Shown here: positions 22,777 through 28,918 of the stretch, piece after piece
Layout of the letters: each line of letters begins with the position of its first letter
Numbering within the stretch: the stretch's first letter is position 1
Virus record (IMG/VR): IMGVR_UViG_3300044855_000259
Span: 1 to 36,690 of that record
Reading direction: 5' to 3' (one strand)
DNA: 36,690 nt
DNA from: a virus
The notes under the pieces: model-generated
Databases searched by the model: none
Seen by the model: the letters and a program-made list of their open reading frames with translations, nothing else
What the model was told of the DNA's origin: nothing
Position numbers and translations under genes: made by a program

Positions 22777-22904
22777 CCCTTCCCCTCCCCTGCCGCTGCC
22801 CACACGTTCGCGCAGATAACTGCGGTGTACGCAATCAAGTGTTTGTCCATCAAGAGCGCAACCACCGCAATTGCAAGCCACGCGGCTGGATAGTGCTTCC
22901 TCAT
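22773..22904 (-). CDS. Small membrane protein, 43 aa
   Basis: A very short gene with ATG at 22904 (ATGA overlap with the upstream stop). It encodes MRKHYPAAWLAIAVVALLMDKHLIAYTAVICANVWAA-type sequence with two short hydrophobic stretches split by DKH. The overlap at both ends supports real translation. Early-operon microproteins of this kind can act on host membranes or regulators; no specific role can be given. Confidence 0.6.
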   Translation of the reverse strand: MRKHYPAAWLAIAVVALLMDKHLIAYTAVICANVWAAAGEGKG

Positions 22905-23740
22905 TCTTTCCCCCATGCCGCGCGAATGTCGTCTTGCACCTTCAGGATTTCGGCCACTGACAGCGGGCGCTCTTTCGGCGCCGTCCCCCCTGCCGCGCGC
23001 AGGACGGCGCGGGCGTAGTCGCGAATGACGGTCATTGGCACATCGTCGTAGGTCCACAAATCGATTAGGTCTTCATCGCTCAACTCTGCCGACTCTGCCG
23101 ACTCGCGGCGGGGCTCCTCAACGCACTGCCACAGTTCCCCGAGCGTGCCGCCCGCCTTCACGGTGCAAGGCCGTCCCGGTCCTCGGCTTGTGTCGTGGCA
23201 CGTGCAGGGGCTGCGGCGGGGCTGCGCTCCGTTGACTGCGCTGATCTGTGCGGCACCCGCCGCCCACTGCGGCCAGTCCTTGAGGCCCACCTTGGCCTCG
23301 GCGATCTGGTCGACGAACGTGCCGTCAGGCTTGCGGCGGGGCGGGTGGAGGTCTTCGTCGACGTAGCTCAACTCGCCGTAGCCGCTCAGGCTATAGCCGA
23401 TCAACTGCGCGAACTGCCGCCGGTCCTCATCGCTGAAGTCCAGGCGCGCCAGCATGTTCATGTCGCACGTCGGGTGCGTGTCGAGCAGGTGCTGGACGAT
23501 CCGATTCGGCTTGAACCGCAGCACGCCGCGCTCGTCTTTCTCCAGTGGTTGCGTCGGGCCAGTGGCCGACTCGCGGCGGGGCGGGTGGGTGTAGACGGCC
23601 CCGCGGTCGTCTTGGCAATACGGCTCCGCATCTGCCTCGGCCAGCGCGGCGCTGATGATGTCGTGCAGCACGCCGTTCCGATCCGACATGGGGATCTCGT
23701 TCTCGCGAAACAGCGCGTACAAAGCTTCGAGTGCGCTCAT
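22901..23740 (-). CDS. Modular conserved phage protein with QFAQLIGYS motif, 279 aa
   Basis: ATG at 23740 overlaps the upstream stop (ATGA). The protein looks assembled from short modules joined by PRR-type linkers (HPPRRES, HPPRRKP, QPRRS, EPRRES). One module, RRQFAQLIGYSLSGYGELSYVDE, is widespread in early regions of phages from high-GC proteobacteria. Another, LSVAEILKVQDDIRAAW, closes the protein. The linkers are encoded by repeated GCGGCGGGGC (read on the plus strand near 23105, 23213, 23333 and 23573). No enzyme motif. Function unknown. Confidence 0.82.
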   Translation of the reverse strand: MSALEALYALFRENEIPMSDRNGVLHDIISAALAEADAEPYCQDDRGAVYTHPPRRESATGPTQPLEKDERGVLRFKPNRIVQHLLDTHPTCDMNMLARLDFSDEDRRQFAQLIGYSLSGYGELSYVDEDLHPPRRKPDGTFVDQIAEAKVGLKDWPQWAAGAAQISAVNGAQPRRSPCTCHDTSRGPGRPCTVKAGGTLGELWQCVEEPRRESAESAELSDEDLIDLWTYDDVPMTVIRDYARAVLRAAGGTAPKERPLSVAEILKVQDDIRAAWGKE

Positions 23741-24057
23741 CCCTCGTTCCCCGCCGCTTGCAACAGATCGTCCACGCTCCAGATCTCCAGTCCCAGCCGG
23801 TGCGCGATGTGCACCTCGAGGTGCGCGCCGCGGCTGCGTTCCCATCCCGGCAGCAGCGCGATGCCGTCGCAGTCGCACAGGGCTTTGATGTCCTCGCGCA
23901 TGTAGTCTTCCCACTTCCCGCCGGTGTCGGCGTTGATCTCGGCGGGGTTCACGGCCTCGATGCCAGCGGCGCGCAGCGCCTTCGCGGCCGCGTGGAACGC
24001 CGGGAAGTTGAATTCGGGCAGGCCGGTCATCGGCCCGCTGATGTACACGCGCTTCAT
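23737..24057 (-). CDS. DUF4406 family protein (nucleoside 2-deoxyribosyltransferase-like), 106 aa
   Basis: The start at 24057 gives MKRVYISGPMTGLPEFNFPAF, the hallmark of DUF4406, followed by LRAAGIEAVNPAEIN, a conserved DCDGIALLPGWERSRGAHLEVHIAHRLG. The fold resembles nucleoside 2-deoxyribosyltransferases, with the GPM and PGWERSRGAxLE motifs lining the nucleotide site. In phages it may modify or sense nucleotides; the substrate is not known. ATGA overlaps at both ends place it in the early operon. Confidence 0.88.
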   Translation of the reverse strand: MKRVYISGPMTGLPEFNFPAFHAAAKALRAAGIEAVNPAEINADTGGKWEDYMREDIKALCDCDGIALLPGWERSRGAHLEVHIAHRLGLEIWSVDDLLQAAGNEG

Positions 24058-24599
24058 GCTGCCAGGCCCCGTTCCGGCGCGTGGTTCCACACGCCTACGC
24101 TGCCCGACAAGAACCTTCCGAGCTGTCGAGTCTGAGCTGGCGTGAGCGCAACGTGCAGCTTGCCGCCGTCAGCGACCATCAGAAGCGTGCCGTCGTCGCG
24201 CAACGTGAGGATCAGGCGCGGGTCTGGCGGATCACCCTCTGCGGCTGCGTTCTTCTCAAGACGGAAGTTGAACGGTGGCTCAGGCCGAGCGCCCGCGGCC
24301 GCGTCCTGCTCCGCCTTGATCTCCTGCACCAGGTCGGCGACGGTGCCGGTGTTCGCGGCGGTCGGTCCGAGCAACCACTTCATGCCGATCCCTGTAAGCG
24401 ACCACATCGCGCACTTCTTGCCGTTCTCCACGGTCTCGCGACAGCTCACCATCTGGTGTCGCCGCTCAAGATGATGGAGCGCCACGGCGACTTCGTGATT
24501 CGATCCCATTGCGGCTGCGACGCGGATGGTGTCCAGCTTCGCCTCGTTTGCCTCGATACGGCACAGGGCGCGCAGAACGCTCTCCATCGCTGGCGTCAT
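24054..24599 (-). CDS. Early protein with N-terminal helical, possibly winged-helix, domain, 181 aa
   Basis: Not recognised as a named family. Start at 24599 by ATGA overlap (MTPAMESVLRALCRIEANEAKLDTIRVAAAMGSNHEVAVALHHLERRHQMVSC). This N-terminal ~70 residues fit a winged-helix pattern with helix-turn-helix and a following strand pair. The rest includes a helical linker and a beta region (RLILTLRDDGTLLMVADGGKLHVAL). Perhaps a transcriptional or DNA-binding early protein (inference). Confidence 0.75.
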   Translation of the reverse strand: MTPAMESVLRALCRIEANEAKLDTIRVAAAMGSNHEVAVALHHLERRHQMVSCRETVENGKKCAMWSLTGIGMKWLLGPTAANTGTVADLVQEIKAEQDAAAGARPEPPFNFRLEKNAAAEGDPPDPRLILTLRDDGTLLMVADGGKLHVALTPAQTRQLGRFLSGSVGVWNHAPERGLAA

Positions 24600-25243
24600 T
24601 CGGCTCTCCCGTTCGGTTGCTTCGGAAACGGCCACTCTTTCTCGCTCATCACGCGAGTCACGGGTTTGTCCGGTTCCGCCGCTGGAACGCGCTGGCGACG
24701 GTTCCCGCCTGGTCGCTTCTGCCGTGCGGGCTTTTCCGCCTTCGCGGCGCCGGGGTTCTTGGTAACCGTCACCTTCTCCCCGTTGGCCAGCGTCACGTCC
24801 TTCGGCACGCCGTCCTGCAGGCCCGTCAGGAGGTCCGGCACCGCGCGCACCTGCAGCTCGACCTTCTGCTGGAGGAGTTGGCTGAGACGCGCCACGAGCC
24901 CGGCCGTCGGGTACACCGTGACGGTGAATTCCACGCCGGCGGACAGGAGCGGGAAGGGCTGCACGTGAAACTTGTGGAGCCGTGCGTCGTCGATAACGAT
25001 GTCGTCCACCTGCACGTCGTGGTGCAAGAGCTCCGCCGTGAGCTTTACGGCATCGATGAGCCTCGCAAATCGCGGATTGCCCTCCCGGTCCCACAGCATG
25101 CCGCTCAGCGCTGGGTGAAACTCGACCAGGTCGTCGGACTCCAGGGTCGTGTCGAACTTGGCATCCATGACGAGGACCTTGTCGTCTTTCCCCTCTGCGC
25201 GCAGGTTCACGTGCGTCAGCGTAGCCAGCTTCGTAAAGTTCAC
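24596..25243 (-). CDS. Conserved early phage protein (NFTKLATLTHVN family), 215 aa
   Basis: The GTG start at 25243 overlaps the preceding stop (GTGA). The N-terminus NFTKLATLTHVNLRAEGKDDKVLVMDAKFDTTL and ...ALSGMLWDREGNPRF resemble a family repeatedly found in early operons of proteobacterial phages. The first ~130 residues form an alternating strand pattern; the C-terminal ~70 residues are basic and Pro/Lys-rich, suggesting a disordered, nucleic-acid-binding tail. Function is not known to me. Confidence 0.8.
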   Translation of the reverse strand: MNFTKLATLTHVNLRAEGKDDKVLVMDAKFDTTLESDDLVEFHPALSGMLWDREGNPRFARLIDAVKLTAELLHHDVQVDDIVIDDARLHKFHVQPFPLLSAGVEFTVTVYPTAGLVARLSQLLQQKVELQVRAVPDLLTGLQDGVPKDVTLANGEKVTVTKNPGAAKAEKPARQKRPGGNRRQRVPAAEPDKPVTRVMSEKEWPFPKQPNGRAE

Positions 25244-25602
25244 GCGGCCTGCTCCTTCTTCCGTTTGCCGTTGATCGGAGCGAACAGGCTCTGGCCCGCG
25301 TCGCTGCGGCCGCTCATGCGCTTGCCCTCGGCCTTCACCTTCGCAATGACACGCGCCACGACTTCTTCGCGGGACTCTGTCGACCGGGACCGCGCGATCG
25401 CCGCGCGGCAGTCCGCGCCAGACGGTACGGAGGCGAACGTCTCGATCACCTTGCCCGCTTGGATCACGTCCCACAGGTAACGCGGCGTCGCTACGCCGTA
25501 GTTCCGCCGCACGCGCACTTGCACGCCGTCGATGGTCACGAGGCCGGGCTTGTGGGTGTCGGGGTCGTCGCGGGACACGCGACGGATCTCGATGCGGTTC
25601 AT
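25240..25602 (-). CDS. Hypothetical early protein, 120 aa
   Basis: The start at 25602 (MNRIEIRRVSRDDPDT...) overlaps the upstream stop as ATGA. The N-terminal half is beta-like (LVTIDGVQVRVRRNYGVATPRYLWDVIQAG); the C-terminal half is helical and basic, ending GKRKKEQAA. No signal, membrane or zinc motif. Charge suggests nucleic-acid contact, which is inference only. Confidence 0.72.
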   Translation of the reverse strand: MNRIEIRRVSRDDPDTHKPGLVTIDGVQVRVRRNYGVATPRYLWDVIQAGKVIETFASVPSGADCRAAIARSRSTESREEVVARVIAKVKAEGKRMSGRSDAGQSLFAPINGKRKKEQAA

Positions 25603-25823
25603 CGTGGCGGGCCTCCCGTGGATCCGGCGGCACGCTTCACGAGCGCCAGGACGGCTTCGGGAGAGCCGCGTTCGCCCACGAACGTCCGCCGGTCGGTGCC
25701 GGCCAGGCGCCACACGCGGTAAGCGTGCACGCGCCCGGATTGGCCCCTGCGCACCGTGACAGCGAGGTTCGACTGGCGCGCGAGCTCGTGCGCCTTGTTC
25801 AGCGCTTCGTGTTGGCCGCTCAT
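25599..25823 (-). CDS. Hypothetical basic early protein, 74 aa
   Basis: Start at 25823 by ATGA overlap with the upstream stop (MSGQHEALNKAHELARQSNLAVTVRRGQSG). The helix-then-strand arrangement with a basic strand (HAYRVWRLAGTDRRTFVG) and a closing helix looks like a compact alpha/beta fold. Family not recognised. Probably translated as part of the early operon. Confidence 0.7.
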   Translation of the reverse strand: MSGQHEALNKAHELARQSNLAVTVRRGQSGRVHAYRVWRLAGTDRRTFVGERGSPEAVLALVKRAAGSTGGPPR

Positions 25824-26002
25824 GCCAGGAGTACCAGCACGGTGTCGGCCACGGCCAGCACGCCGGCCACGCTCAGCAGCGTGATCAGCCGGCGACGTTT
25901 CGCGCGCGCTTCCCGCTCCCGTTCCCACGGACGGCGCGGACCGTCGATGGTGATGTGGTGCGGATCGTCGAGGTCAAGCGGTAGGTGCAGCAGCGGCTCC
26001 AT
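25820..26002 (-). CDS. Small C-terminally anchored membrane protein, 60 aa
   Basis: Begins MEPLLHLPLDLDDPHHITIDGP, then a strongly charged stretch (REREARAKRRR), then a single hydrophobic helix at the very end (LITLLSVAGVLAVADTVLVLLA). A tail-anchored topology with the basic side in the cytoplasm is likely. It overlaps the preceding gene by 29 bases and the next by ATGA. Function unknown; it may be a superinfection-exclusion or host-takeover factor, which is speculation. Confidence 0.68.
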   Translation of the reverse strand: MEPLLHLPLDLDDPHHITIDGPRRPWEREREARAKRRRLITLLSVAGVLAVADTVLVLLA

Positions 26003-26162
26003 GCGATGCCTCCTTCACGGTGACGGCCAGCTTGTGCCAGCCAGGGGGAACCCACGGCGACAGCACGGTGCGTCGCCCATCGGTGATCAGATGCAGGTGC
26101 GCGGCGGCGGCCAGCCTGGCGGCCTCGAGCACGTCGGTGTCGCTGGGGATGATGGTCACCAT
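25974..26162 (-). CDS. Hypothetical early protein, 62 aa
   Basis: Start at 26162 (MVTIIPSDTDVLEAARLAAAAHLHLITDGRRTVL). A helix and strand pattern resembling a small alpha/beta protein, ending in an Ala/Pro-rich tail. It overlaps the upstream gene by 7 bases and the downstream membrane-protein gene by 29 bases. Not recognised. Confidence 0.68.
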   Translation of the reverse strand: MVTIIPSDTDVLEAARLAAAAHLHLITDGRRTVLSPWVPPGWHKLAVTVKEASHGAAAAPTA

Positions 26163-26620
26163 CGTTCGTCCGCCTTCAGGCCGATGGCGGCGCGCACGTT
26201 CATCGTTTCGCGCCGCATCCCGCAGAAGAGCGTGCACATGCGCACGATCTCCTCGTCCGTCGCTTCGTACCGGGCGGCCTGATTGCGAGAGAACCGCTTG
26301 CCGGGGATGGCTTCGTGCATCAGTGACCACGCGTCACCCGCTTGAGCGACCGCAGCGCGAACGCTGCCTGGCGGGAATGTGGTTACGGTGGAGCGCGCCT
26401 CGACCATCGGCGCCACGGTGATCTCTTTGCACTCTAGGAGCAGCGCCAGATCGGTCAACCGATTGGCTTCGGCAAGGTCACGGTCGCGAAACTCTGCCGC
26501 CGTGTGGGGGTCCGCCGCGTTCTGGCGTAGGTCGTGAGCTCGGATGCGGAGCGTCGCGACAATGTCTAGACGCTGTTCCTGCGTCAGGACGATCGGCGCG
26601 CTGTTGGCGGTCTTGGTCAT
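26156..26620 (-). CDS. Hypothetical early protein, 154 aa
   Basis: Start at 26620 by ATGA overlap (MTKTANSAPIVLTQEQRLDIVATLRIRAHDLRQ). The protein is mostly helical, with RDRDLAEANRLTDLALLLECKEI in the middle and RYEATDEEIVRMCTLFCGMRRETMNVRAAIGLKADE near the end. No known catalytic motif, signal or membrane helix. Function unknown. Confidence 0.74.
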   Translation of the reverse strand: MTKTANSAPIVLTQEQRLDIVATLRIRAHDLRQNAADPHTAAEFRDRDLAEANRLTDLALLLECKEITVAPMVEARSTVTTFPPGSVRAAVAQAGDAWSLMHEAIPGKRFSRNQAARYEATDEEIVRMCTLFCGMRRETMNVRAAIGLKADERW

Positions 26621-27393
26621 CTCGCGGACTCCGCCAGTCGACTGCCTTCGTAGTCCTTGTGCACCATCCCCAGGGTTTTGTTGCCGACGACGTGAGGCTG
26701 GACCCACGTGTATTTCCCCGGCGCGTACTGGCGAGGATGGCCGCGCCGCAGGTGCACCCGTGGGCTGTCGTGGGTGCCGCCCAGCGCTTCGCCGGCTTCG
26801 GAGCGCGACAAGTGAAGTGTCCAGTAGGAAAACAGCGGTTTCTTGCCGCGCTTGACGCGGGCGCGATTTAAACGGTCCGCCGGCCTGGTTTGTTTCTGGG
26901 TCACATTGCCGCAGTGCATTGCGGCGACGAACTTTAACGCCGCGTAGTGAAGCACCACGGCTTCGCGAAGATCGACAACGCCTAGCGCGGCCGTCGGTCG
27001 CTTGGAAAGCGTTGCGTCATCCAATTGCCAGGTGCCTCGGCACTCGAGACGGCCTAGGTACTTGCGAAACATCCAGGCGACGATGCCTAGCTCATCATCG
27101 TCGTGGAGCAGCAAACACAACAGGAGAGGGCCGGCCACTTCCTGAAACTGACATTCGAACCAGCACGTCTTGTAAGGCAGGCGCTGAAATTCTCTTGGGA
27201 GCTGATCGATCCGGTCGCGTTCCGTCTTGTTGTGAAACCAGCCTTGGAGGTCCCCCATCCAAAAGCATTGGGCATCGCGCGCAATGTGTCGAAACACCTC
27301 AAGGGCTTGTCTAGACGTTTCTGGCGAAACGCTTTCTGGCAGACGCCACTTAAGCTCGAGATCATCGGAGAGAAACTGGTGCAAATGATTCAT
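26617..27393 (-). CDS. Conserved phage protein with RRGHPRQ motif, 258 aa
   Basis: The N-terminal ~130 residues contain aromatic, Cys/Trp-rich segments (CFWMGDLQGWFHN, CWFECQF). The C-terminal part holds HDSPRVHLRRGHPRQYAPGKYTWVQPHVVG and MVHKDYEG, a pattern shared by many phage and prophage proteins of unknown function. GC across 27061-27360 is about 55%, lower than the neighbours, which suggests a separate origin. It overlaps genes on both sides (ATGA-type). Confidence 0.82.
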   Translation of the reverse strand: MNHLHQFLSDDLELKWRLPESVSPETSRQALEVFRHIARDAQCFWMGDLQGWFHNKTERDRIDQLPREFQRLPYKTCWFECQFQEVAGPLLLCLLLHDDDELGIVAWMFRKYLGRLECRGTWQLDDATLSKRPTAALGVVDLREAVVLHYAALKFVAAMHCGNVTQKQTRPADRLNRARVKRGKKPLFSYWTLHLSRSEAGEALGGTHDSPRVHLRRGHPRQYAPGKYTWVQPHVVGNKTLGMVHKDYEGSRLAESAR

Positions 27394-27545
27394 CGCTTCG
27401 CCTCTGAGTTGAACGCCCCGAGCGCCAGCATCGCGCTGGCCATCTGCTGCACCTGGTGGGGACTCAGCGTCGCGAGCACCGCGTTCAGCGCTGCCCGATC
27501 CTCGGCGGCCGAAACGGCCTCTTGTTCAAGGGGGGTGTTGTTCAT
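27390..27545 (-). CDS. Small helical early protein, 51 aa
   Basis: Start at 27545 (MNNTPLEQEAVSAAEDRAALNAVLATLSPHQVQQMASAMLALGA). Helical and mildly acidic, no membrane helix. It overlaps the next gene (ATGA) and lies 4 bases after the lipoprotein stop. The short length and coupling suggest a regulator or adaptor, but no family was recognised. Confidence 0.65.
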   Translation of the reverse strand: MNNTPLEQEAVSAAEDRAALNAVLATLSPHQVQQMASAMLALGAFNSEAKR

Positions 27546-27549
27546 CGGC

Positions 27550-27696
27550 TCACCACGGCATCGGCGAGGGAATGCGCGGCCGGTAGATCTCGCACTGCGG
27601 ATCGGTCGGCTGGCAAATGGACGAGCTGGGCGGGGGGCTATTGCGGCCGGACGAGCAACCAGACAACAGCAGGAACAGGGCAATCAGGAACGGCAT
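27550..27696 (-). CDS. Small phage lipoprotein, first gene of leftward operon, 48 aa
   Basis: Signal peptide and lipobox MPFLIALFLLLSGC (Cys14), then a short Pro/Ser-rich mature part with one further Cys pair (SSSICQPTDPQCEIY). A strong GAGGAGGT site lies about 6 bases before the ATG. It is the first gene after PL, so it should be made early after infection or induction. Early-expressed lipoproteins often block receptors or superinfecting phage; this is inference. Confidence 0.75.
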   Translation of the reverse strand: MPFLIALFLLLSGCSSGRNSPPPSSSICQPTDPQCEIYRPRIPSPMPW

Positions 27697-27806
27697 GGAC
27701 ACCTCCTCGAGAGATGTCGCCCTCACCCCCCTCACCGGAAGAGGTCACCGGCGGGCCGGTTCTCGGCGGGGAGGAGTGTTGCCTACCCGGCCCGGGTGAG
27801 GGCGAC
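27697..27806 (-). promoter_or_regulatory. Structured leader of the PL transcript (12-bp inverted repeat)
   Basis: The predicted PL start is about 27806. The first 12 transcribed bases (GTCGCCCTCACC) pair perfectly with the complement at 27716-27727, about 20 bases before the lipoprotein start, enclosing 67 bases. Smaller hairpins lie inside (for example ACCGG-CGGG-CCGGT at 27747-27760). A put-like antitermination RNA, as in HK022, or a translation-control element are the main options; neither is proven. Confidence 0.6.
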
Positions 27807-27812
27807 GGGAAA

Positions 27813-27841
27813 ATACTAGCCATGCTAATAGATTGAGTCAA
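27813..27841 (-). promoter_or_regulatory. Promoter PL for the leftward early operon
   Basis: On the minus strand: -35 TTGACT (27836-27841), 17-base spacer, -10 TAGTAT (27813-27818). This is close to the sigma70 consensus. Two operator copies flank and overlap it, so repression by the CI-like protein is expected. Start point about 27806. Confidence 0.85.
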
Positions 27842-27852
27842 TAGCAATGCTA
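27817..27852. promoter_or_regulatory. OL operators (two copies)
   Basis: TAGCCATGCTA at 27817-27827 lies in the PL spacer and -10 overlap; TAGCAATGCTA at 27842-27852 abuts the -35. Start-to-start distance is 25 bp. The same 11-bp pattern appears three times at OR, so both control regions should bind the same repressor. Confidence 0.85.
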
Positions 27853-27879
27853 GTGCGCCACGCAAAAAAAATGGGCAGG

Positions 27880-28365
27880 TCAGCGCGTAGGAAGTGTGAC
27901 GATGACTTTCTTACGTTCCCCGGCCGCAACGGTAACAGGGGCAATGGCGACCCCGCCGGTGCGTTGGACGGAGACCCCAGTGGCGTAGCTCCACTGGACG
28001 TTGCAGGTGACGTAGTAGCTGCCGGCGGGAAGGTTGGAAAACTCGAACGCGCCGAAGCCGTCGCCGGTGGTAGAGCGGATGTACTTCTTCAATCCCTCCG
28101 GCATGCTGTCTCTGACGTACACCTTGTCGAGTAGGGCGTCGTAAGCGCGATCGGTGTAGGTGCCTTTGGGCCAGAGCTGGACGGGTTCGCCGGCGCAGTA
28201 CTTCACGTCGCCGGCCATCGTCTTGGCAAACGCCTGGCCGAACAGGGATGCGGTGCCAGGCGCGCTGGCCCATGCGTATTCGCTTTCCCGATAGTGCTGC
28301 CCCAGTTCGACGACCGGTGTGCAGCCGGCGGTGGCAAGAATTGCCAGCAGTGCGGCGGCCCTCAC
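27880..28365 (-). CDS. Lipoprotein co-transcribed with the repressor (lysogenic conversion candidate), 161 aa
   Basis: GTG start at 28365 overlaps the repressor stop (GTGA), so it is translated from the repressor mRNA. The N-terminus MRAAALLAILATAGC is a signal peptide with a lipobox Cys15; the -3 residue (Thr) is less usual. The mature part includes a domain with SYYVTCNVQWSYATGVS and GERKKVIVTLP, like the carboxypeptidase regulatory-like (Ig-like) fold of surface proteins. Expressed in lysogens, it could block receptors (superinfection exclusion) or change the envelope. That role is inference from context; the lipoprotein call is sequence-based. Confidence 0.82.
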   Translation of the reverse strand: MRAAALLAILATAGCTPVVELGQHYRESEYAWASAPGTASLFGQAFAKTMAGDVKYCAGEPVQLWPKGTYTDRAYDALLDKVYVRDSMPEGLKKYIRSTTGDGFGAFEFSNLPAGSYYVTCNVQWSYATGVSVQRTGGVAIAPVTVAAGERKKVIVTLPTR

Positions 28366-28832
28366 TTCCCCTCGCTTTCGTCCGCCTCGCGCCGGCGCTT
28401 GAGATCTTCGGTGATGCGAGCGATCCAGCGCGAGTAACTGGCGGCCTTGTCCTCGGCCATCATGTGCTCGGAGCGTTCGAACTTGTACTGGATGAAGTCC
28501 AGCATCTGCTGGGCCTCGTTGATTGGCATCGACTCGACGATGTCTTCGAACAGATCCGCCGGGCGTCGCTGGGTCGGCGGAAGGTCTTCCGCCAAGGTCG
28601 GTGAGAATTCGGAAACATCACACGACAAACCTCGGGCAAACCGAACTGCGGCCCGCAGGTTTAACGGAATGTAGCCATTGAGGTACTGCCAGACGAGTGC
28701 CTGCGATCCGATGCCAAATCGCGCACCGAACTTCTCCTGCGTCTCCGGTCCGGCTGCCTCAAACAGCGCTTTTAAGCGAACAGCATCCTGTTTTTGCCAG
28801 TCTTCCAAAGGCTTACGACGAGTCTTATCCAT
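28362..28832 (-). CDS. CI-like repressor without peptidase domain, 156 aa
   Basis: Maintains lysogeny by binding OL and OR. Residues ~10-75 form an XRE-type helix-turn-helix domain (TQEKFGARFGIGSQALVWQYLNGYIPLNLRAAVRFARGLSC), with FSPTLAED following, the same opening used by repressors that normally carry an S24 peptidase tail. Here the tail is only ~75 residues of helical sequence with no Ala-Gly cleavage site or Ser/Lys dyad. I chose the ATG at 28832; longer frames would start within the operator region. It is divergent from the cro-like gene. RecA-driven self-cleavage is therefore unlikely. Confidence 0.88.
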   Translation of the reverse strand: MDKTRRKPLEDWQKQDAVRLKALFEAAGPETQEKFGARFGIGSQALVWQYLNGYIPLNLRAAVRFARGLSCDVSEFSPTLAEDLPPTQRRPADLFEDIVESMPINEAQQMLDFIQYKFERSEHMMAEDKAASYSRWIARITEDLKRRREADESEGK

Positions 28833-28842
28833 TGGGAAAACT

Positions 28843-28848
28843 GTACTA
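28843..28848 (-). promoter_or_regulatory. Possible PRM -10 for the repressor gene
   Basis: Minus-strand TAGTAC (28843-28848) lies about 11 bases before the repressor ATG at 28832. Seventeen bases upstream no good -35 is seen (AGTGGA), which fits a weak promoter needing activation by repressor on the adjacent operator. The transcript would start 4-5 bases before the ATG, with no Shine-Dalgarno site. Confidence 0.5.
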
Positions 28849-28906
28849 GCGTCCCTATAGATTGATCCACTAGGGACGCTATTGCGGGCGGCAAGTAGCA
28901 TTGCTA
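28847..28906. promoter_or_regulatory. OR operators (three copies)
   Basis: TAGCGTCCCTA (28847-28857), TAGGGACGCTA (28871-28881, exact reverse complement of the first) and TAGCATTGCTA (28896-28906). Start-to-start spacings are 24 and 25 bp. The third overlaps the -10 of PR, the first overlaps the -10 of PRM. Confidence 0.88.
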
Positions 28907-28910
28907 GTAT
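28882..28910 (+). promoter_or_regulatory. Promoter PR for the cro-like gene
   Basis: TTGCGG (28882-28887), 17-base spacer, TAGTAT (28905-28910), the same -10 as PL. The start point should be near 28916-28918, one to three bases before the ATG at 28919, giving a practically leaderless mRNA. Confidence 0.82.
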
Positions 28911-28918
28911 TGATCTCC

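Noticed and set aside
27847-28134. 95-codon plus-strand frame from the OL region
   Set aside because: Starts inside an operator with no ribosome site and is antisense to the lipoprotein gene.
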